Below, piece by piece: positions 61,185-64,000 of a DNA stretch of 64,000 nucleotides. The number at the start of each line of letters is the position of its first letter. Position 1 is the first letter of the stretch. The notes below the pieces were generated by a model that was not told where the DNA came from, made no database searches, and saw only the letters and a program-made list of their open reading frames with translations. The DNA is taken from positions 806,001-870,000 of the forward strand of contig PCDI01000001.1 in the NCBI GenBank assembly GCA_002778195.1, given 5' to 3'. The position numbers were made by a program, and so were the translations under genes. Source of the DNA: Raffaelea ambrosiae (Eukaryota; Ascomycota; Sordariomycetes; Ophiostomatales; Ophiostomataceae).

Positions 61185-64000
61185 ATGGCGACCATGACGG
61201 TGACCACAAACGTCGGGACCGAGACAGTGTCGGCCAATGAAACGTCGACGCTGTCGCCTGCAGGCGCAGGCTCGCGCGGCACCCTGCAGCAGCTGCCTTC
61301 GATCCTCTGCCAAGCTGACAGCCGGACCACCGAAGCGGCTGGGGGAGTCCGTGTCAGAGGCAGCACAACCGCCACAGAAACTGCCCCAGGATCGACCCCA
61401 GGGGACCAGGGGGGTGTGGTACGGCATGGGGGTCGGGGGGGCCTGCACCACGTCACCACCTGCGTGGATGGGGGAAAGGAGGGGGCACAGATGGAGGAAG
61501 AAGACGACCAGACTGGGGAAGGAGAAGAAGAAGAAAAAGACGGGAAGGAAGAAGCAGAAGCAGAGCAGCCACTGAGGACGCACAGCGGCGCACCAGAAAA
61601 CGACAAACACGAGCAGGTCCCAGACAGCGAGAATAGCATTGTTGCTGCTGCCGGTGGTGTTCCTGACCAACCACTGGTTGAGGGAAAGGAGGAGGAGGAT
61701 CAAGGTGCAGGAGATCGACGGCTGTCCTGGACCTCTGCCCACGCTCGGTCCCGACTCGCTGGGGACTGCGGCTACGAGGCCGACGCAGATGGTGCGGACG
61801 ATGATGCAGACAGCAGCACGGATGATGACTCTGAGCTGGGGGAGAACCTAGACGGCCACGACGACGAGAAAGAAGACGCATTCGTGGATGCACACACCCA
61901 TTCCACACCTTGCACACAACATTTTGACCACACCCACACCCACCACGCAGACGCAGACGCAGACACACACGAAGACGACTGCGAAGACGAGTACTACGAA
62001 GACGCACACGAGGACGTCGACGCACTCGAAAAGATGATGACGATGATGTCGTCGTCGTCGTCGTCGTCGCCGCCGCCGCCGCCGTCGTCACCTTCGGCCA
62101 ACCATGCCGTGCAGGAGGCCCTGGACGCCTTGGAAGGCAGGAGCAGGGGGAGGCATGCGGGCGGCGCCACCACCCGTAGCAGTAGTCGTACCAGTGCCAC
62201 CAGAAAGGAAGTAGCTGCAGATGGCGGCGGCGGCAGTCTCAGCAGCAACGAAACGGCTCGACTTATTACAGCAGCGGCGGCCGCATCGGGGGTGGTTCTC
62301 CTCCACAGGAGCGGACGTGCTGCAGAAGGACGACGCTCTGCCGCAGTAGCAGCAGCAGCAGCAGCAGCAGCACCCGTGCCAACAATAAAAGCAGGGAAGA
62401 GGGATCGACGCATCTCCTCGCAGGAGACGCTGTGCAACTGGGACGACCAGGGTGGCGGCCCGTCGACATTGGCGACGCATCTCGAGGATACCACAGACCC
62501 AGAAAACAACAACAGCAACAACAACAGCAGTCGTCGTCGGGAGACCAACGCCAGATACTCCAAAAACAACAACACCACCACCACCACCAACCACTGCCCG
62601 TCTGTCACGTCCAACAGCAACCTCCGCCGGTCCATGTCGGCGCCGATCAGCTCCATGCGCCGGTCCCAGCCGGGCGCGGCCGTCGTCGGCGGCATCCAGA
62701 TTCAGACCCGCGGCCTGGCGGGCGGCTCGCCCACGCCGCCGCCGCGCTACCTCCCGGACTACGCCGCCCCCTCGCCTCGGTCCTACTCCCTGTGGCAGCC
62801 GGCGTTCCCGCAGGTGTTTGACATCTTCGACTACGGCGACGGCCAGTGCTACTACCTCGGCGGCGGCGGACGCCGTCTCACCCGGCACCTGAGCCGGTAC
62901 CGACGGAGGGACACCATGGACGTCAGCAACAATCTTTCCGCGTGGCCGTACGAGCACCCGCCCCTCTATGCCTGCCGTCTGCACCAGCTGCCCCGGCGCA
63001 GCGGCCTGCCCCCGCTGGTGCTGTACGGCGGGCCCGACGCCGACGCCGACGGGGCCTGGGCGGACGTCAAGTTTGGCATGCTGGGCCGTGGCATGACGGT
63101 GGGCCTGCCGCCGGTGGCGCCCGGGGGGTTTCCGGCCTGGTCTGACGAGAGCCTCGAGGAAGAAAAGTATGGAGATGCCGGTGATGACTACGACGCGCGC
63201 GTGGACGAAAAGGTGAGCGTGCACTATGGCTGGCACACGCGGTTCCGGTTCGAGGTCGAGGTCGGGCCGCGGAGTGCGGGTGCGGCCTACAGCAACAACA
63301 ACAGCAACAACAACAACAACAACAACAACGTCAAGATGCGGCGGGAAGCCTTTGAGTGGCGGTACTGTTCCGGAGAAAGCCTGGAGGCGCTGAGCGGGAA
63401 GCGGTGGCCAACCACCCCGAGGGGGGGGGAGGCCGCCGCCAGCAAGAAGAAGAACAAGAAGAACAACACAAAGAGCGGCACCGACAACAACGCCTCGTCC
63501 AGACGCATGGCCCCGGCGACCAGCATGGGCGCCGCGGCCAAGGCGCTGGCACCGGCGACGGCGGGCCTGGCCCGGCATGTCAGCCTCAAGCGTGGCTTCA
63601 GCTTCCGGCGGCAGGAGGACAACATCCGGCTGCCGGGCGGCCGCAAGAAGGGCAGCTGCCGCTGGAGCGGCGGCTGGCAGCTGGTGCGTTTGCACGACGA
63701 CATCCCCTTGGAGTCCTCCTCGCGGCCGACGTCCATGGCCACGACGACCTACCTGGACCAGCTGATCATCGACGAGGCGGCGCTGGCCTCGGAGCGGCAG
63801 CGGACGTCCGACGGGCACGAGATTGTGGCGACGTGGGCAAACGTGTCGTCGACGTGGAAGGCGAGCCGGCGGAAGAACCACCCGTACCGGACTGGGCGGG
63901 AGTCGAGCGCCTACATGGCGACCACGACCACGACGACCACGACGACCAACTCGGTGGCGCGGTTCTCCTTCTTGGGCAGCGGCAAGTCGGGCCAGCTGGG
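61185..64000 (+). CDS. Large homopeptide-rich protein of unknown function (partial)
   Basis: From ATG at 61185 the frame stays open to the window edge, 938 codons with no stop, so the 3' end is missing. Residues 1-500 are low-complexity: acidic Glu/Asp blocks, His/Asp-rich HTHTHHADADAD, Ser-Pro run, Ala run, Asn and Thr runs, and RRSMSAPISSMRRS. A folded-looking part follows (from about 525): PAFPQVFDIFDYGDGQCYYL, YEHPPLYACRLHQLP, LPPLVLYGGP and WADVKFGMLGRGMTVG, then VHYGWHTRFRFEVEVG, an Asn run, REAFEWRYCSGES, a Lys/Asn insert, CRWSGGWQLVRL and DGHEIVATWANVSSTWK. Alternating hydrophobic strands suggest a beta-rich domain. I do not recognise the family. No signal peptide or membrane segment is seen. 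Confidence 0.75.
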   Translation, partial: MATMTVTTNVGTETVSANETSTLSPAGAGSRGTLQQLPSILCQADSRTTEAAGGVRVRGSTTATETAPGSTPGDQGGVVRHGGRGGLHHVTTCVDGGKEGAQMEEEDDQTGEGEEEEKDGKEEAEAEQPLRTHSGAPENDKHEQVPDSENSIVAAAGGVPDQPLVEGKEEEDQGAGDRRLSWTSAHARSRLAGDCGYEADADGADDDADSSTDDDSELGENLDGHDDEKEDAFVDAHTHSTPCTQHFDHTHTHHADADADTHEDDCEDEYYEDAHEDVDALEKMMTMMSSSSSSSPPPPPSSPSANHAVQEALDALEGRSRGRHAGGATTRSSSRTSATRKEVAADGGGGSLSSNETARLITAAAAASGVVLLHRSGRAAEGRRSAAVAAAAAAAAPVPTIKAGKRDRRISSQETLCNWDDQGGGPSTLATHLEDTTDPENNNSNNNSSRRRETNARYSKNNNTTTTTNHCPSVTSNSNLRRSMSAPISSMRRSQPGAAVVGGIQIQTRGLAGGSPTPPPRYLPDYAAPSPRSYSLWQPAFPQVFDIFDYGDGQCYYLGGGGRRLTRHLSRYRRRDTMDVSNNLSAWPYEHPPLYACRLHQLPRRSGLPPLVLYGGPDADADGAWADVKFGMLGRGMTVGLPPVAPGGFPAWSDESLEEEKYGDAGDDYDARVDEKVSVHYGWHTRFRFEVEVGPRSAGAAYSNNNSNNNNNNNNVKMRREAFEWRYCSGESLEALSGKRWPTTPRGGEAAASKKKNKKNNTKSGTDNNASSRRMAPATSMGAAAKALAPATAGLARHVSLKRGFSFRRQEDNIRLPGGRKKGSCRWSGGWQLVRLHDDIPLESSSRPTSMATTTYLDQLIIDEAALASERQRTSDGHEIVATWANVSSTWKASRRKNHPYRTGRESSAYMATTTTTTTTTNSVARFSFLGSGKSGQL
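62055..63329 (+). repeat. In-frame trinucleotide runs in the long unknown gene
   Basis: TCG and CCG runs near 62050-62085, a GCA run near 62350-62370, CAA/ACC runs near 62500-62590 and an AAC run at 63292-63329 encode Ser, Pro, Ala, Asn and Thr homopeptides. All are in frame, so they can expand or shrink without ending the protein. Confidence 0.85.

Noticed and set aside
62088..63881. 597-codon minus-strand open frame opposite the long unknown gene
   Set aside because: It mirrors the G/C-ending codons of the plus-strand frame and consists of low-complexity residues. The plus frame is longer, begins with a leader-like region and shows domain-like segments.

Overview
This is nuclear DNA of a filamentous ascomycete, most likely a Sordariomycete. 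The evidence is short introns (59-219 bp) with GTRNGT donors and YAG acceptors, a Zn(II)2Cys6 regulator, an Atg17 orthologue, an Egh16-like secreted protein and a 2EXR protein. Coding stretches are strongly G/C-ending, while spacers hold many poly-T tracts and G/C homopolymers. The order and genus cannot be fixed from the sequence alone. Two N gaps (2203-2234 and 49847-49851) sit inside or beside C/G runs. No rRNA, confident tRNA, CRISPR array, transposase or telomere repeat was seen.

Layout. 3.2-4.4 kb: secreted Egh16-like protein, three exons. 6.6-9.0 kb: Zn2Cys6 transcription factor, two exons. 11.4-14.0 kb (minus): CBM21 protein that looks like a glycogen-targeting subunit of protein phosphatase 1. 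14.1-36.8 kb: about 22 kb with no gene I can support. 36.8-38.7 kb (minus): autophagy scaffold Atg17, divergent from a short-chain dehydrogenase at 39.6-40.6 kb. 41.2-43.1 kb: charged protein of unknown function. 43.5-43.9 kb: possible tiny gene or relic. 44.4-45.0 kb (minus): small cysteine-rich secreted protein. 47.9-57.7 kb: four metabolic genes close together, namely a flavin/Baeyer-Villiger-type monooxygenase, an UNC93-like membrane transporter, a zinc-free MDR oxidoreductase (minus) and an FMN-dependent luciferase-like monooxygenase built from five exons, one only 13 nt long. 58.0-59.2 kb (minus): 2EXR-domain protein. 61.2 kb to the right edge: an uninterrupted reading frame of more than 938 codons, rich in homopeptides, running out of the window.

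How the genes may work together. The 47.9-57.7 kb block combines two different flavin oxygenases, an NAD(P)H-type reductase and a membrane carrier, which is the composition expected of a small catabolic or detoxification cluster. The spacer upstream of the FMN monooxygenase carries four TGGCCA palindromes at an exact 11-bp step, and the carrier has a triplicated 13-bp repeat about 300 bp upstream of its start, so shared control can be tested. The rest of the window is a mix of housekeeping genes (Atg17, PP1/glycogen subunit), likely host- or substrate-interaction secreted proteins, and lineage-restricted unknowns.
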